Shown here in pieces: positions 1-9,911 of a DNA stretch of 64,000 nt. The notes beneath the pieces are model-generated. The model did no database searches. It was not told the DNA's origin and saw only the letters and a program-made list of their open reading frames with translations. A program made the translations under genes and the position numbers. The stretch's first letter is position 1, and each line of letters opens with the position of its first letter. Source of the DNA: Sulfitobacter mediterraneus (GTDB taxonomy: Bacteria > Pseudomonadota > Alphaproteobacteria > Rhodobacterales > Rhodobacteraceae); assembly GCF_003054325.1 (NCBI RefSeq), contig NZ_QBKU01000011.1, forward strand, positions 100,841 through 164,840. The letters run 5' to 3'.

Positions 1-227
1 TGCTGAACTACGGCACGTTGCCCTTGGATGATCTATATTTCGACCTCAAACCGCTGTCCTCCAACGGTGGCGCGGTGGACTATGACGCGCTGATCGCGGG
101 GCAACCGCAAGGGATCACAGCCAACCCAGAGGGGCAGTTTCAACTGTTTCGGATTGGCGATGCTGTGTCAGCCCGCAACACCCACGCGGCGATCTATGAC
201 GCGTTAAGGTTGGTGAAGGATATCTGA
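1..227 (+). CDS. C-terminal end of a flavin-dependent oxidoreductase (partial)
   Basis: The reading frame is open from base 3 to a TGA at 225-227 and gives the last 74 residues of a protein whose start lies outside the window. The tail contains a G-D-A-V-S-A-R-N-T-H-A-A-I-Y-D-A type motif. In the two-domain NADH:flavin oxidoreductase / trimethylamine dehydrogenase-like family this is where the second FAD/NAD(P)-binding domain closes over the flavin. From the fragment I infer a demethylase or dienoyl-reductase type flavoprotein; the substrate cannot be told. It converges on nosX with only 3 bp between the stops, so it is not part of the nos operon. Confidence 0.5.
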   Translation, partial: LNYGTLPLDDLYFDLKPLSSNGGAVDYDALIAGQPQGITANPEGQFQLFRIGDAVSARNTHAAIYDALRLVKDI

Positions 228-230
228 ACT

Positions 231-1184
231 TCAGGTCACACGCAGGCGCAGCTGACGCCCCTCCGGCCCGGCGGCGATAATGTCAACGCAAGCGAAGCCT
301 TTGATACAACTGCGCATTTGATCGGCCTGCATCAGGCTCGCGGCGGTTGAGAGCCCATCGGCAATCGCTGCGGATGGATGGATCACGCTGACACGGCTCC
401 AATACTGCGGGGCGGGATTGCCGGTTCTGGGATCTAGAATATGGCTGGCCTGTCCGGCGATTGTCATGCCCTGCGGGGCAGATGTTGCCACCGATTTATT
501 GCTCAGCTGGATAGACTGCGCCGCCGGTTGATCACTTTTCTCAGCCAGCCCAATGCGCCACGGTTTCTGGTCCGGCCCCTGCCCCATGGCAGAAACCTCA
601 CCCATATCGACCACGGCATCTGTGACGCCATTGCTGCGCAGCAATGCGGTGATGCGGTCGGTGATATAGCCCTGCGCGATGCCATTGAGGGTCAGTTGCA
701 TGCCCTCTTGATCAAAGGAGATTTCGCCCGCGCCAAAGCGAACTTTTTCCCAGCCGATCTTGGCATGGGCGGCCACAATTGTGTCCGGTGTGGGCGTGCC
801 GTTGGCATTGGCATAGGCGGTCCAGAGCGTTTGAATGGTGGGGTCAAAAAGGCCATCCGTGGCGCGGTGGATCGCCCCGACCTGCCCCAAGAGTTCCAAC
901 ATTTCAGGCGGCGGCGCTTGCAAACGTCCCTCGGCGTTCAACTGCGACAAGGCGCTGCCGGGTTGATAAAGGCTAAAGAGTTTTTCCAGGCGCAGCAGCT
1001 CATTGCGGGTGATATCAATCAGATGCGCGGCATGGTCTTGATCAAGCCCGACCAGCCGCAGCTGCACCCTCGCGCCCAATGCAACGCCTTGCCAATCCGC
1101 CGTGGCTTGGGCGGCACTGGCCTGTCCTGAGGCCAACGCAAAACCAGCGGTGATTGCGATAAATCGGCGGCGTGAAACAGTCAT
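231..1184 (-). CDS. nosX: NosX, ApbE-type FAD:protein FMN transferase
   Basis: 317 residues. The N-terminus carries a twin-arginine signal (S-R-R-R-F-I followed by a hydrophobic run ending in A-S-A), so the protein should be exported by Tat. The body has ApbE-family landmarks: N-G-I-A-Q-G-Y near residue 168, D-M-G-E near 192, and H-I-L-D-P-R-T-G near 247. ApbE enzymes attach FMN covalently to a Thr of a target flavoprotein. The expected target here is the periplasmic FMN-binding domain of NosR, which has the acceptor motif and is encoded in the same operon. It is the last gene of nosRZDFYLX, 18 bp after nosL. Confidence 0.93.
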   Translation of the reverse strand: MTVSRRRFIAITAGFALASGQASAAQATADWQGVALGARVQLRLVGLDQDHAAHLIDITRNELLRLEKLFSLYQPGSALSQLNAEGRLQAPPPEMLELLGQVGAIHRATDGLFDPTIQTLWTAYANANGTPTPDTIVAAHAKIGWEKVRFGAGEISFDQEGMQLTLNGIAQGYITDRITALLRSNGVTDAVVDMGEVSAMGQGPDQKPWRIGLAEKSDQPAAQSIQLSNKSVATSAPQGMTIAGQASHILDPRTGNPAPQYWSRVSVIHPSAAIADGLSTAASLMQADQMRSCIKGFACVDIIAAGPEGRQLRLRVT

Positions 1185-1202
1185 GGCCTGCGTCCTTCTG
1201 TC

Positions 1203-1730
1203 TTAAGAATCCTGAAAATCCAGCTCAACCGGGCCCAGCACATAGTCATCCGGGATTTGATTGAGTTGCAGCACACGGCCGCCATGGGTCTGGGCAAAAT
1301 CATTTGCGGCGGCTTGCGTGCTGAACGGCACGGCTTCGGGCGCGCCCATGCTGCCGGTACGGGTGCTTTCGATCACAAAGAACGCCTCATAAAGGTCGAT
1401 CCAGGTGTCGTCTGCGGGAAAATCCCAATCTGCCGCGCGGCCCATGTCGTTGACGTAGATCGCCACGGGTTCCTGCGTTTCTTCGGGCAAGCGTGTAAAG
1501 GCGATGGCGTCACGCACCTGCGAGAACCAGATCGGGAACGGGATGCCCTTGAGATGGATCTGCGCTTTGGGGCCTGTATGCTCCAGAATGGTCATGTTGC
1601 AATAGTGGCCAACCGCCTCTTCCGTCATGGCGATGGCGACGGGGCGTTCGGCCGCTTGCTCTTGCTTGCAGCCCACGAGGGCGGCACAGGCACAGACGGC
1701 CAATGCGGCCAGTTTCAAATGCTGTCTCAT
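1203..1730 (-). CDS. nosL: NosL, copper-binding lipoprotein
   Basis: 175 residues from the ATG at 1730; this start overlaps the nosY stop in an ATGA arrangement and gives a normal lipoprotein signal. The signal has a lipobox L-V-G-C at about residues 18-21, so the mature protein is lipid-anchored on the periplasmic side. A C-N-M motif follows near residue 44 and matches the Cys-x-Met copper(I)-binding site known in NosL. The family delivers copper to NosZ together with NosDFY. A frame reading upstream to 1766 exists but lies inside nosY and lacks a signal peptide at its start, so it was not used. Confidence 0.93.
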   Translation of the reverse strand: MRQHLKLAALAVCACAALVGCKQEQAAERPVAIAMTEEAVGHYCNMTILEHTGPKAQIHLKGIPFPIWFSQVRDAIAFTRLPEETQEPVAIYVNDMGRAADWDFPADDTWIDLYEAFFVIESTRTGSMGAPEAVPFSTQAAANDFAQTHGGRVLQLNQIPDDYVLGPVELDFQDS

Positions 1731-2557
1731 GGTTTGATCCTTTGCATCATCACAACCGTGAGCCAAAGCGTGACGGCGATCCAGATAAACGGGCTGGCAA
1801 TGGCAAGCTGCGGCGCGAAGGGCAGAACGTCACCGCCTGCCGCAAAACCGGTGCTGGCGCCAGCGGCATCCAGAGCTGTGAGGTTAAACAGGCGGAACGC
1901 GTCCGCCGGATTGGCCACCAAAAGATAGGGAAACAGATCGGTGGCAAAGACCCCTTCGGGATCGGCCAGCAAGCCGCCCAGCAGCGCCATATCATACAGC
2001 ACCACCGCAAAAAGCCAGATCGCAATGGCCAAAGCCGCCGCCGTGCCGGTTTGGCGCACGCAAGCGCTGGCGACATATCCGATGGCAACAAATGTTGCGC
2101 CCAATGCAATGCTTGTGCCGACCACCCGTGCAAGATCCAACACGCCTTCGGCGGCGACGTTTTCGATGGCAACAAAGGCGCACAGCCCGGCCAGGCCATA
2201 GCCAATCATCACCGCAATGGACAACACTATGACATGGCCCAGAAACTTGCCCAGCACCACCGCCGCGCGGCTGACCGGACTGGCAAGGGTCAGTTGCAAA
2301 GTCCCACGATCAATTTCACCGGCAATCGCGTCAAATGACAGTAGCAATGCGATCAGCGGCACCAGATAGACCGACAGGGTGGCGAGGCTGGCGGAGATGA
2401 TCGTCAATCCGTCCGTGCTGCTGGATGTGGCGGGGCCAGAGCCAAGAAGCACCAGCAACAGCGCGAACACCAGCAAGATCGCTGTGGCCAACATGATCCA
2501 TTTGTTGCGCATTCCGATGCGCACTTCGTTCCGGGCGATGGCGATCAGGCCGCTCAT
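1727..2557 (-). CDS. nosY: NosY, ABC permease of the NosDFY copper/sulfur maturation complex
   Basis: 276 residues with about six strongly hydrophobic segments, the first near residues 18-40 and the last at the C-terminus, as in the ABC-2 type permease NosY. It forms the membrane part of the NosFY ABC complex, which works with periplasmic NosD in assembling the CuZ centre of NosZ. Its start overlaps the end of nosF by 4 bp and its stop overlaps the start of nosL, so translation of nosF, nosY and nosL is probably coupled. Length and position are standard for the family. Confidence 0.94.
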   Translation of the reverse strand: MSGLIAIARNEVRIGMRNKWIMLATAILLVFALLLVLLGSGPATSSSTDGLTIISASLATLSVYLVPLIALLLSFDAIAGEIDRGTLQLTLASPVSRAAVVLGKFLGHVIVLSIAVMIGYGLAGLCAFVAIENVAAEGVLDLARVVGTSIALGATFVAIGYVASACVRQTGTAAALAIAIWLFAVVLYDMALLGGLLADPEGVFATDLFPYLLVANPADAFRLFNLTALDAAGASTGFAAGGDVLPFAPQLAIASPFIWIAVTLWLTVVMMQRIKP

Positions 2558-3456
2558 TGTTTTGTCTCCTTGCCGGCCGAATAATGGCGGTAAATGTCGT
2601 CCAGGCTTGGCGGATACACCTCGACATCCCGCACCGCGGGTCCAAGGGCCGAGATGGCCGACAGCCGCTGCATCTTTTCAGGATAACGGCATTCCAGTTC
2701 GACCGTGGCACCGTTGATCCGCTGGCCGCCCATCTGCTGATGCACTGTATCGACATGGGCCGTGTCGGCCTGTACCCGAATGCGCAGCGGCAGGTTCGCC
2801 GAATGTTGCAGATCGGTCAGGGGGGCATCCGCCACCAGCTTGCCTTTGCGCAGGATGGCGACGCGGTCCGTGCGCGCTTCGATCTCGCTGAGACCATGAG
2901 AGGACAGCAGCACCGCTGTGCCCCGTTCCGCCATTTTTGAAATCAGGTGGTAGAACCTTTGCCGCGCCAATGGGTCCAAGCCCGAGGTTGGCTCATCCAG
3001 CAAAAGCAGTTTGGGATCGCCCAGCATCGCCTGCGCAAGGCCAAGCCGCTGGCGCATGCCTTTGGAATAGGTGCCGCACCGTTGATCTGCGGCATCCGTC
3101 AGGTCCACATCCGCCAACACCTGATCCACCGCAGCAGGCGCAACGCCCTTCAGCTTGGCATAGAAGGCGACGGTTTCCCGGCCTGTCAAAAGCTTGGGGA
3201 ATGACACGCTTTCTGGCAGGTAGGACACCGCGTTGCGGGCCGCAGCCGTGCCGGGCACAGCGCCGTTTACCGTGATCTGCCCTGCGCTGGGGTTCAAGAA
3301 TCCCAAAATGATGCGAAAGAGCGTGGTTTTACCCGCGCCATTGTGGCCCAGCAGGGCCGCCCGTTCACCCGGTGCGACATCAAAGGAGACATCTGACAGC
3401 ACGTCCCGATGCGCAAAGCACATGGAAACGTTGGAAATATTGAGCAAGGAGGTCAT
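2554..3456 (-). CDS. nosF: NosF, ABC ATPase of the NosDFY complex
   Basis: 300 residues. Walker A is G-H-N-G-A-G-K-T-T near residue 37, the signature region Y-S-K-G-M-R-Q-R lies near 134, and Walker B L-L-L-L-D-E-P-T near 155. The ATPase powers the NosY permease in maturation of the copper-sulfide CuZ site. It overlaps both nosD (4 bp) and nosY (4 bp). The C-terminal 80 residues beyond the nucleotide-binding domain are typical of NosF and related ABC-2 ATPases. Confidence 0.95.
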   Translation of the reverse strand: MTSLLNISNVSMCFAHRDVLSDVSFDVAPGERAALLGHNGAGKTTLFRIILGFLNPSAGQITVNGAVPGTAAARNAVSYLPESVSFPKLLTGRETVAFYAKLKGVAPAAVDQVLADVDLTDAADQRCGTYSKGMRQRLGLAQAMLGDPKLLLLDEPTSGLDPLARQRFYHLISKMAERGTAVLLSSHGLSEIEARTDRVAILRKGKLVADAPLTDLQHSANLPLRIRVQADTAHVDTVHQQMGGQRINGATVELECRYPEKMQRLSAISALGPAVRDVEVYPPSLDDIYRHYSAGKETKQ

Positions 3457-4715
3457 TTGAGGGAGGCCTGTTTTGCGAGGGGGGCAAGCGCCTGTGGCGC
3501 GTTCATCAAGGGGGCGTCATCGACCACGCCGCCCGGCAAAAGCGCCGGAAATTCTTTTTGCGCCCAGCGGATCAACTGGATCGCAGGACTGCCCAGCAGC
3601 AACTTGGCCGAGGGTTGCGTCCACAAGATGTGATCCATCGCATCGTTGGGACGAAAGGCCTGATCTGCGATGCCGTCGCCGTTGACGTCATATGCGCTGT
3701 GATCGCTCCAGTAGTTGCCAGTCCATGTGTGATCTTTGGTGCCCACGTATTTGACCTGCGTCTTGCTGCCGACAAAGGCGTTTCCGGCAATTGTGTTGCG
3801 GTCAGAACCGGCGGTGAAATGGATACCGATTTGGCATTTTTCAAAGGTGTTATTAAGCAGTTTGTTTTTGTTGGCGTTGTACATGAACAGGCACTTTTCT
3901 CCGCCTTCGCGGACAATGTTGCCTTTGATCACCGAGGAGTTGGCGTAGTTCAGCATGATACCGTGATCGCGGTCACGAATAGAGGTGTTGCCGATCACTT
4001 TGACCCGTGTGCTGAACATGATGGCAAAGCCGAGGTGATTGCCGATCGAGACATTGCCAGTCACTTCGGTGTTGTCCGCATACATGTAATGCACCGCAAA
4101 GCGCAGATCCTCGAACCGGTTGTACGAAAACACGTTTTTGCGGCTGGAGTTCACAAAAATACCATCCCGCCCATAGCGAACGGAATTGCCGACCACCTTT
4201 GTGCCCGGCGCATTCCAGATATAAATTCCGTTGCCGCGGCGGTTCATCAGGCGGTCGCGGCGGCCAATGATTGTGTTGTTCTCGACCAGCGCGTTTTTGG
4301 CGCCGTGCACATCCACCCCGTAAAGGTTGCCCTCAAAACGGTTGTCGATGATCTGGGCGCCCTTGGCCTTTTTGGTCAGTTGTACGCCGCTGTCGATGTT
4401 CTGGTGGTCCGACCCGGAACCGCGAATGGTCAGGCCAGAGATGGTTACGTCCGGCGCGTTCACGGTGATCACAGACCCCTCATCGGGACCGATCACCTCT
4501 GTTCCGTTCTGTCCGATGATAGACAGCGTTTGATCCAATGTTACGCCGCCGCCATAGGTGCCGGCCTGCAAGATCAGCCGGTCCCCGGCGTCAGCGGTTC
4601 GGATGGCCCCGGCCAAGCTGCCCTGCCCCGGTGCCACCGGAATATCTGCCGCAAAGGCAGACACCGGCAGCGCCAGACACAGAGCGCTTGTAAGGACGAG
4701 GGCCATCCGTTTCAT
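3453..4715 (-). CDS. nosD: NosD, periplasmic beta-helix maturation factor
   Basis: 420 residues beginning with a Sec signal peptide that ends A-F-A near residue 22. The rest is a series of short N-rich repeats (for example V-I-G-N-T-S, I-A-G-N-A-F, V-V-G-N-S-V) that form the right-handed parallel beta-helix of the CASH/NosD family. NosD docks on NosFY and is needed to build the CuZ cluster of N2O reductase. It starts 11 bp after the nosZ stop and overlaps nosF by 4 bp. Confidence 0.95.
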   Translation of the reverse strand: MKRMALVLTSALCLALPVSAFAADIPVAPGQGSLAGAIRTADAGDRLILQAGTYGGGVTLDQTLSIIGQNGTEVIGPDEGSVITVNAPDVTISGLTIRGSGSDHQNIDSGVQLTKKAKGAQIIDNRFEGNLYGVDVHGAKNALVENNTIIGRRDRLMNRRGNGIYIWNAPGTKVVGNSVRYGRDGIFVNSSRKNVFSYNRFEDLRFAVHYMYADNTEVTGNVSIGNHLGFAIMFSTRVKVIGNTSIRDRDHGIMLNYANSSVIKGNIVREGGEKCLFMYNANKNKLLNNTFEKCQIGIHFTAGSDRNTIAGNAFVGSKTQVKYVGTKDHTWTGNYWSDHSAYDVNGDGIADQAFRPNDAMDHILWTQPSAKLLLGSPAIQLIRWAQKEFPALLPGGVVDDAPLMNAPQALAPLAKQASLK

Positions 4716-4726
4716 TTTAGGCTGCC

Positions 4727-6643
4727 TTAGCTTGCCCGTGGTTCAACAAACATCCGGCCGCGCATTTCCATGTGCAGCGCATGGCAGAACCACTGGCAAT
4801 AGAACCAGTGAACGCCCGGACGGTTGGCCACGAAGGTCACCGACGATGTTGCTTGTGGTGCAACCTCCATCGCGATGCCGTGGTTGGACAGGCAAAAGCC
4901 GTGGGTCACGTCGTCCACATCATCGAGGTTGGTCACATAAACGGTGACTTCATCGCCTTGTTTGACGGTGAATTCCTCAAGCCCGAACTGCGGCGCGACA
5001 GATGTCATATAGACCCGCACTTTGTTGCCATCGCGGATCACCACATCGTCGGATTCCAGATCCACACCATCAGCCGCAGCTTGCTTGACCGCATCGGCAA
5101 AGACCGGATCAGCACGATCCCAGACATTCACAGGCTTCACAATGTCAGAGCGAACGATGATAGAATCGTGCGGCTCGGCAAAAGTGGGGCCATCATGCAC
5201 AACAGACATCTCATCACCCGAGGCAATATCGATCAGCTGTTCGTTCTCTGGCTTCAACGGACCTACATTGATGAACCGGTCCTTTGAGAACTTGTTCATC
5301 GAAATCAGCCATTCGCCATCCGCTTCGGCGGTTTCGCCCATCGAGGTGGAGTTGTGGCCCGGCTGATAATGCACGTCCACTTTGGAGATGATCGGATCGA
5401 CATCTTCGCCCGCAAAGGCGCGGATGGCTTTGTCGATGTTCCATTTCACAACCTGGCTGTCGAGGAACAGCGTGGTAAAGGCGTTGCCTTTGCCGTCATA
5501 GGCGGTGTGAAGTGGGCCAAGGCCCAGCTCTGGCTCGCCGACGATGCAGGACCGTGGATCGATATCGCTTTCGAACAGCGCATCCAGTTTTTCAACGTCG
5601 ATGATCGACACTGTCGGGGACAGTTTACCGTTGATCACCACGTGGCGTTTGTCTGGCGCGGTGTTCACACCATGCGGGCTGTTCGGGATCGGGATATAGC
5701 GGGTGTATTTCTTGTTCTGACCTTTGCGGCCATCCACAACAGGCACACCGTTCAGCATCTGAACATCGCCCGCTTTGACACCCTCTTCGATGGCCTTGAG
5801 GTTGAAGACAACCACGTGATCCATCTCGGCTTCGGTCATGTCAGCCAGCGTCATGCCCATTTCGGAGTTATAGCTGGTCGAGAACGCGTATTTGCCCTGA
5901 TAGTCACAATCGGTGTTATCAAGGTTGCCGCTGACGATCACCTGCCAGGCCACTTTCATCTCGTCACCATCAATGGCGGTGAAGATGTTCACGTATTTCT
6001 CGGGCTCGTTCAGGATCTGACCGTCATTGACCAGTGGCACTTCGTGTTCGCCATTGGCAAAGACGTAGCCGGTGCGCGGATATTTTTGCGGACGCATGCC
6101 GTGGATGTCTTGGGCATTCGGGATCTCGATGATCTTGTCGCATTTCATCACGTCACAGCGGATACGCGCCACGCGGGTGTTGGCCTTGTCGTTGGCAAAC
6201 AGATAGCGGCCATCATAGGTGCCGTCGGTGAAGGACATATGTGGGTGGTGCAAATCGCCGTTATCGTAGGTTTTCATGCCCTTGGCGGCCAGAAATTCCT
6301 TGGTTTCGGGCATCAAGCCTTCGGTCAGGATCTTCAGGCTCTCGTTGGTCTGGCCCCAGCCAGTGGCCGAGCAACGGTTGAACACCGGAATACGCATCAA
6401 TTCGCGCATGGAAGGAAAGCCGAGAATGCGCACTTCACCCGTCTGGCCGGACGACCAGAAGCCGTAATACGGGTCCAACTCGCCGGGGGCGAGGTTCACT
6501 TTGGACGCACCAGCCGCCGCAGCAGGCTTGGCAGACCCAGGGACGAAGCCGGACGCCAGACCGGCACCAGCAGCAGCAGCGGCCCCCGCTGTCAGCACAC
6601 CGCGCCGCGAGAAGCCTTTTTTCCGGGTTTCTTCAGCAGACAT
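4727..6643 (-). CDS. nosZ: NosZ, nitrous-oxide reductase (clade I, Tat-exported)
   Basis: 638 residues from the ATG at 6643, preceded by an AGGAAGAG ribosome-binding site. The frame is open further upstream to 6925 but that part lies in the 3' end of nosR and is not NosZ-like. A Tat signal S-R-R-G-V-L is at residues 12-17. The C-terminal cupredoxin domain carries the CuA ligands C616, W618, C620, H624 and M627, with another His in T-H-G-F. CuZ histidines are visible in D-L-H-H-P-H, S-P-H-G-V-N, G-P-L-H-T-A, Q-P-G-H-N and E-P-H-D-S. The periplasmic enzyme reduces N2O to N2, the last step of denitrification. The twin-arginine signal places it in clade I. Confidence 0.98.
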   Translation of the reverse strand: MSAEETRKKGFSRRGVLTAGAAAAAGAGLASGFVPGSAKPAAAAGASKVNLAPGELDPYYGFWSSGQTGEVRILGFPSMRELMRIPVFNRCSATGWGQTNESLKILTEGLMPETKEFLAAKGMKTYDNGDLHHPHMSFTDGTYDGRYLFANDKANTRVARIRCDVMKCDKIIEIPNAQDIHGMRPQKYPRTGYVFANGEHEVPLVNDGQILNEPEKYVNIFTAIDGDEMKVAWQVIVSGNLDNTDCDYQGKYAFSTSYNSEMGMTLADMTEAEMDHVVVFNLKAIEEGVKAGDVQMLNGVPVVDGRKGQNKKYTRYIPIPNSPHGVNTAPDKRHVVINGKLSPTVSIIDVEKLDALFESDIDPRSCIVGEPELGLGPLHTAYDGKGNAFTTLFLDSQVVKWNIDKAIRAFAGEDVDPIISKVDVHYQPGHNSTSMGETAEADGEWLISMNKFSKDRFINVGPLKPENEQLIDIASGDEMSVVHDGPTFAEPHDSIIVRSDIVKPVNVWDRADPVFADAVKQAAADGVDLESDDVVIRDGNKVRVYMTSVAPQFGLEEFTVKQGDEVTVYVTNLDDVDDVTHGFCLSNHGIAMEVAPQATSSVTFVANRPGVHWFYCQWFCHALHMEMRGRMFVEPRAS

Positions 6644-6716
6644 AACTCTCTTCCTTTTTTCAGATATTAAATCTTGAATATGTTTCCGAGATTCGGTAAC
6701 ATTAAGGACTGAGTAC

Positions 6717-8924
6717 CTAGGTCGATTCTTTCTGTCTTTGATCTGGGACAACAAATGCATTTGGATGGTTCGCCTTGTCCCGCGCCCGGCGCACGGCCTT
6801 CTTGATGCAGACAGGACAATCCTTTTCACTTTGATATAGAACCTGACAGTGCAGGCACTGATGGCATTCGTTTGGATTGATATTTCCTTCAGGATGAATG
6901 GCTTGCACCATGCATTCCTTGGCACAACGCTGGCAGGGGCTGCCGCATTCCTTGTACCGTTTCAGCCAGTCAAACATCCGCAGACGCCCCGGTATCGCCA
7001 GCGCGGCGCCCAGCGGGCACAGGTAGCGGCAATAAAACCGTTCGATAAACAGCCCCGCCCCAAGCAGTGCCACGGCAAACAGAACATAGGGCCATGAGCG
7101 TTGGAATTTCAGGATGATCGCGGTCTTGAACGGCTCCACCTCGGCGTAACGTTCAGCAATCTCAAGCGAATAAAGCGACAGGCCAAAGAGCCCCAGAAAG
7201 ATCATGTATTTGATCGGCCAAAGCCGCTCATGCAGGCCCCATGGTACGGTGATCTGCGGCACCTTGAAGAACCGCGCGATCTTGTTCGACAGTTCCTGCA
7301 ACGCTCCAAACGGGCAGAGCCATCCGCAAAAAACGCCCCTGCCCCAGAACAATAGCGATGCCGCCACCGAGAACCACAGAATAAATACCAGCGGATCCAT
7401 CAGGAACGCGGACCATGAGAAATCTGCCGTTACAGCTGCAAAAAACGCCAGAACATTCACCACGGACAATTGCGCGTTAGAATACCAGCCCAGAACGATC
7501 AGGGTAAAGCTGAGAAACCCGATGCGGAACCAATAGGCAAACCGTGCATTGCGGGTAACCTGCATCTGGAAAAAGAACACCACCGTCAGCACCCCAATGG
7601 CCGCCACCAGCAGTGCCACTTCGATCTGCTTTTGCTCCCAGATGCGCAGCCACAGATGGCTCAGTTCATCCGGATCGCTTGTCGCCGCAGCGGATGTGGT
7701 ATCTGTGGGGGCCGCCGCCGGGGTCACCACTTCGAGGTATCGGTCCGGCAGACGGTAGCCCAGATCGAAAGTGATAAAGGTCTTGTCAATTGCCCCCACG
7801 GCCCGCTGCACCAGCAGTTGCAGGCGAAAGGGCTCTGCCGGATCAAATTCGATATCAGCAGGTATCTTGAAGATGTCCAGCTCGGTGAAGGATGGCGCGC
7901 CATCAGGGGCCAGCCGTCCAAGGCGGCGTTGCTGTTTGTCAAAGAACCGCGCAGAATTGTCCTGCTGGATCAGTTGTATCCGGTCAAAAATGCCGCCGCG
8001 CACATAGCCCGATCCTTTGAACGAATATTTGCCCCGGCCCAGCACAAGGATCGCCTCTTCGCCTTCCTCCAGCCAGTCTTGCAAGTTCGCATATTCATCA
8101 TCACCCAAAAGCGTGCGCCCGATTTCCGGTGCACTGGCCAAGGCGACGTGCATCTCGATAAAGGTGTCTTCTGGCGCACCCTTGTCGGGCCGCGCGATGG
8201 CGCGGGCATCGCCGCTGTCGATAAAGGCCTGATTGACCTGTCCCACGTCCAGTCGCAGCGTCCGGATGGAGCCATCCCCATCAAGAGTCTGCCAATCGGA
8301 GACCGGCGCCTCGGCACCGTCTGGCCGCTTGATGGTCTTTTGCGGGCCACTGTTGCGTACGGTCGGTTGCAAACCGCCAAGGCCCAGCTGCCGCGCCACC
8401 TTGATGCCTGCCCGCACGATGGAATCGTCGATGACCATGATCGTCACCGTGGCCCCCGACACGATATCCAGCTCATGCGCGCTGCCACCGCTCGCGGCTT
8501 CTTCGGTCAGATCCATGCCCTTATAGCTTTCGGTCACGGCCTTGATTTTGGAATTAGGGATGCCGATCAAAACGATAGGTTCGGAGTGTTTGACAAGGTT
8601 CACACCCGTGACCTTGGCGTCGTTGTCCACCCCCATCAGCACATGAATGGGCTTGCCCGAATAGCCTGTCGTGGTCACAAAATCCGAAGTCAGAAAAACA
8701 TAACCAATTGTTTTCCCGTCCTTTTGCGCAGGCAAGACCGGCAGATCCGCGTGCATGGGCCCATAGGCATCTGCCCCCGGCACCAACTCGTCGATGGGGA
8801 CTTTGGGAATGAACTTTTCGACAATCGGATCACTTTGTGCGGTCCCGGCCAGGACCATCAAACACAGCAAGACCGGGCCGATCATACCAATGATTGCCCT
8901 GCCCCAGTTCTTGCAACCCGCCAT
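6717..8924 (-). CDS. nosR: NosR, membrane iron-sulfur flavoprotein for N2O reduction
   Basis: 735 residues. An N-terminal signal/anchor is followed by a periplasmic FMN-binding domain with the acceptor motif S-G-A-T-V-T near residue 155, where NosX should attach FMN. Several membrane segments follow between about residues 430 and 640, with two C-x3-C-P motifs (C-G-W-L-C-P and C-R-Y-L-C-P). Two ferredoxin-like cysteine clusters lie near 665-715. NosR is known to be needed for nosZ expression and for electron transfer to NosZ. It is the first gene of the operon, 73 bp upstream of nosZ, with an FNR-type box in front. Confidence 0.96.
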   Translation of the reverse strand: MAGCKNWGRAIIGMIGPVLLCLMVLAGTAQSDPIVEKFIPKVPIDELVPGADAYGPMHADLPVLPAQKDGKTIGYVFLTSDFVTTTGYSGKPIHVLMGVDNDAKVTGVNLVKHSEPIVLIGIPNSKIKAVTESYKGMDLTEEAASGGSAHELDIVSGATVTIMVIDDSIVRAGIKVARQLGLGGLQPTVRNSGPQKTIKRPDGAEAPVSDWQTLDGDGSIRTLRLDVGQVNQAFIDSGDARAIARPDKGAPEDTFIEMHVALASAPEIGRTLLGDDEYANLQDWLEEGEEAILVLGRGKYSFKGSGYVRGGIFDRIQLIQQDNSARFFDKQQRRLGRLAPDGAPSFTELDIFKIPADIEFDPAEPFRLQLLVQRAVGAIDKTFITFDLGYRLPDRYLEVVTPAAAPTDTTSAAATSDPDELSHLWLRIWEQKQIEVALLVAAIGVLTVVFFFQMQVTRNARFAYWFRIGFLSFTLIVLGWYSNAQLSVVNVLAFFAAVTADFSWSAFLMDPLVFILWFSVAASLLFWGRGVFCGWLCPFGALQELSNKIARFFKVPQITVPWGLHERLWPIKYMIFLGLFGLSLYSLEIAERYAEVEPFKTAIILKFQRSWPYVLFAVALLGAGLFIERFYCRYLCPLGAALAIPGRLRMFDWLKRYKECGSPCQRCAKECMVQAIHPEGNINPNECHQCLHCQVLYQSEKDCPVCIKKAVRRARDKANHPNAFVVPDQRQKEST

Positions 8925-9001
8925 GTCATTTTTCCTTTGCTCAGACGGCTCGACAGCCGCTTTTCTGAACGTCGGTCTAATGGCTTTGCGGTGGGGCCAC
9001 G

Positions 9002-9015
9002 TTGATCCACATCAA
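9002..9015. promoter_or_regulatory. FNR/NnrR (Crp-Fnr family) binding site upstream of nosR
   Basis: Perfect palindrome TTGAT-CCAC-ATCAA, identical to the FNR/Anr/NnrR consensus. Its centre is 84 bp upstream of the nosR start codon. If it acts at -41.5, transcription would begin near 8967 and leave a leader of about 43 nt. It lies in the 111-bp gap between the hydrolase gene and nosR, so the nos operon very likely has its own oxygen- or NO-controlled promoter. Confidence 0.85.
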
Positions 9016-9035
9016 GGGATTGGCAACAATTGGCT

Positions 9036-9911
9036 TCAGCCCGACGTGGAACAATCGACTTCCAATGTGGAAATAACCTCGCGGACAAAGCGGACATCGG
9101 TGGGCATCGAAAGGTTTGGCGCATGACCGCAGCCCTGCACCGTGGTCACTGTCGGGCGCGGACCGTTGGCGCACATGCGCTGTAGGATTTGCGGCGGCAG
9201 GATGTCAGATGCTGCGCCCTGAATCACATGCATGGGCAACGCAATCCGGTCATAACGGTCCCAAGACAGCAATTCTTTGGCCGAGGCCGTGAATTGCACA
9301 AGAATCTTAGGGTCATAATGCAAAGTCAGCTTGCCGTTGCCTTTTCGCCTGAGCGATGTCGCGGCCATGCGTTGCCAGAATGCGTCCTCCGCCACGCCAA
9401 AGGGGGCGTAGGTGGCCCTCAGCCAACGATCCGCCTCTGCGACAGTGTCAAAGCAGGGCAACTCGGCAGCATAGGCCAATATCCGATCTATGGCCGGTTG
9501 CGGAACTTCGGGGCCGATGTCGTTGATAACCAGATAGTTCAGCCGGTCCGCCATTGGCCCGGATGCAATGCGCATTCCGATCAAACCGCCCATTGAGGTG
9601 CCAAACCAGCCCGCTTGTTCCATCCCGTAATGCTCCATCAAGCCCAGCGCGATCTGGGTGTAGTGTTTGATTGAGTATTCGGCTTCGGGATGTTGCGACC
9701 AACTGGATTGCCCGCGGCCAATGGTGTCGGGGCAAATCACAAAATGATCGCGGGCCAGCTCTGTCGCCAGTTCATCAAAATCGCGGCTCGTGCGGGCCAG
9801 CCCGTGCCACATCACCAGCGGCGGCGCGGATCGGTCGCCCCACTCCGCGACATAGATCTCATGACCCAGCACAGGCACAAAGGCATGGCGTGGCTGTGAC
9901 CACTGGCTCAC
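9036..9911 (-). CDS. alpha/beta-fold hydrolase
   Basis: 291 residues with the alpha/beta hydrolase pattern: oxyanion region W-H-G-L-A near residue 35, nucleophile elbow G-T-S-M-G-G near 105-110, and a C-terminal G-C-G-H-A-P-N that supplies the catalytic His near 275. There is no signal peptide, so it is cytoplasmic. Its start overlaps the livM-like stop in an ATGA, so it is translated as the last gene of the importer operon. I infer that it hydrolyses an ester or lactone brought in by that importer; the substrate is unknown. Confidence 0.85.
   Translation of the reverse strand: MSQWSQPRHAFVPVLGHEIYVAEWGDRSAPPLVMWHGLARTSRDFDELATELARDHFVICPDTIGRGQSSWSQHPEAEYSIKHYTQIALGLMEHYGMEQAGWFGTSMGGLIGMRIASGPMADRLNYLVINDIGPEVPQPAIDRILAYAAELPCFDTVAEADRWLRATYAPFGVAEDAFWQRMAATSLRRKGNGKLTLHYDPKILVQFTASAKELLSWDRYDRIALPMHVIQGAASDILPPQILQRMCANGPRPTVTTVQGCGHAPNLSMPTDVRFVREVISTLEVDCSTSG

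Noticed and set aside
5354..6670. 438-residue open frame on the plus strand opposite nosZ
   Set aside because: It is antisense to a certain gene. Long opposite frames are common in G+C-rich DNA with strong third-position bias, and its protein is unlike any family I know.
6644..6716. Possible second FNR box between nosR and nosZ
   Set aside because: Only loose half-sites (for example CTTGAAT) are present, without a matching second arm.
7470..9005. 511-residue open frame on the plus strand opposite nosR
   Set aside because: Antisense shadow of nosR; no ribosome site and an Arg/His-rich product typical of shadow frames.
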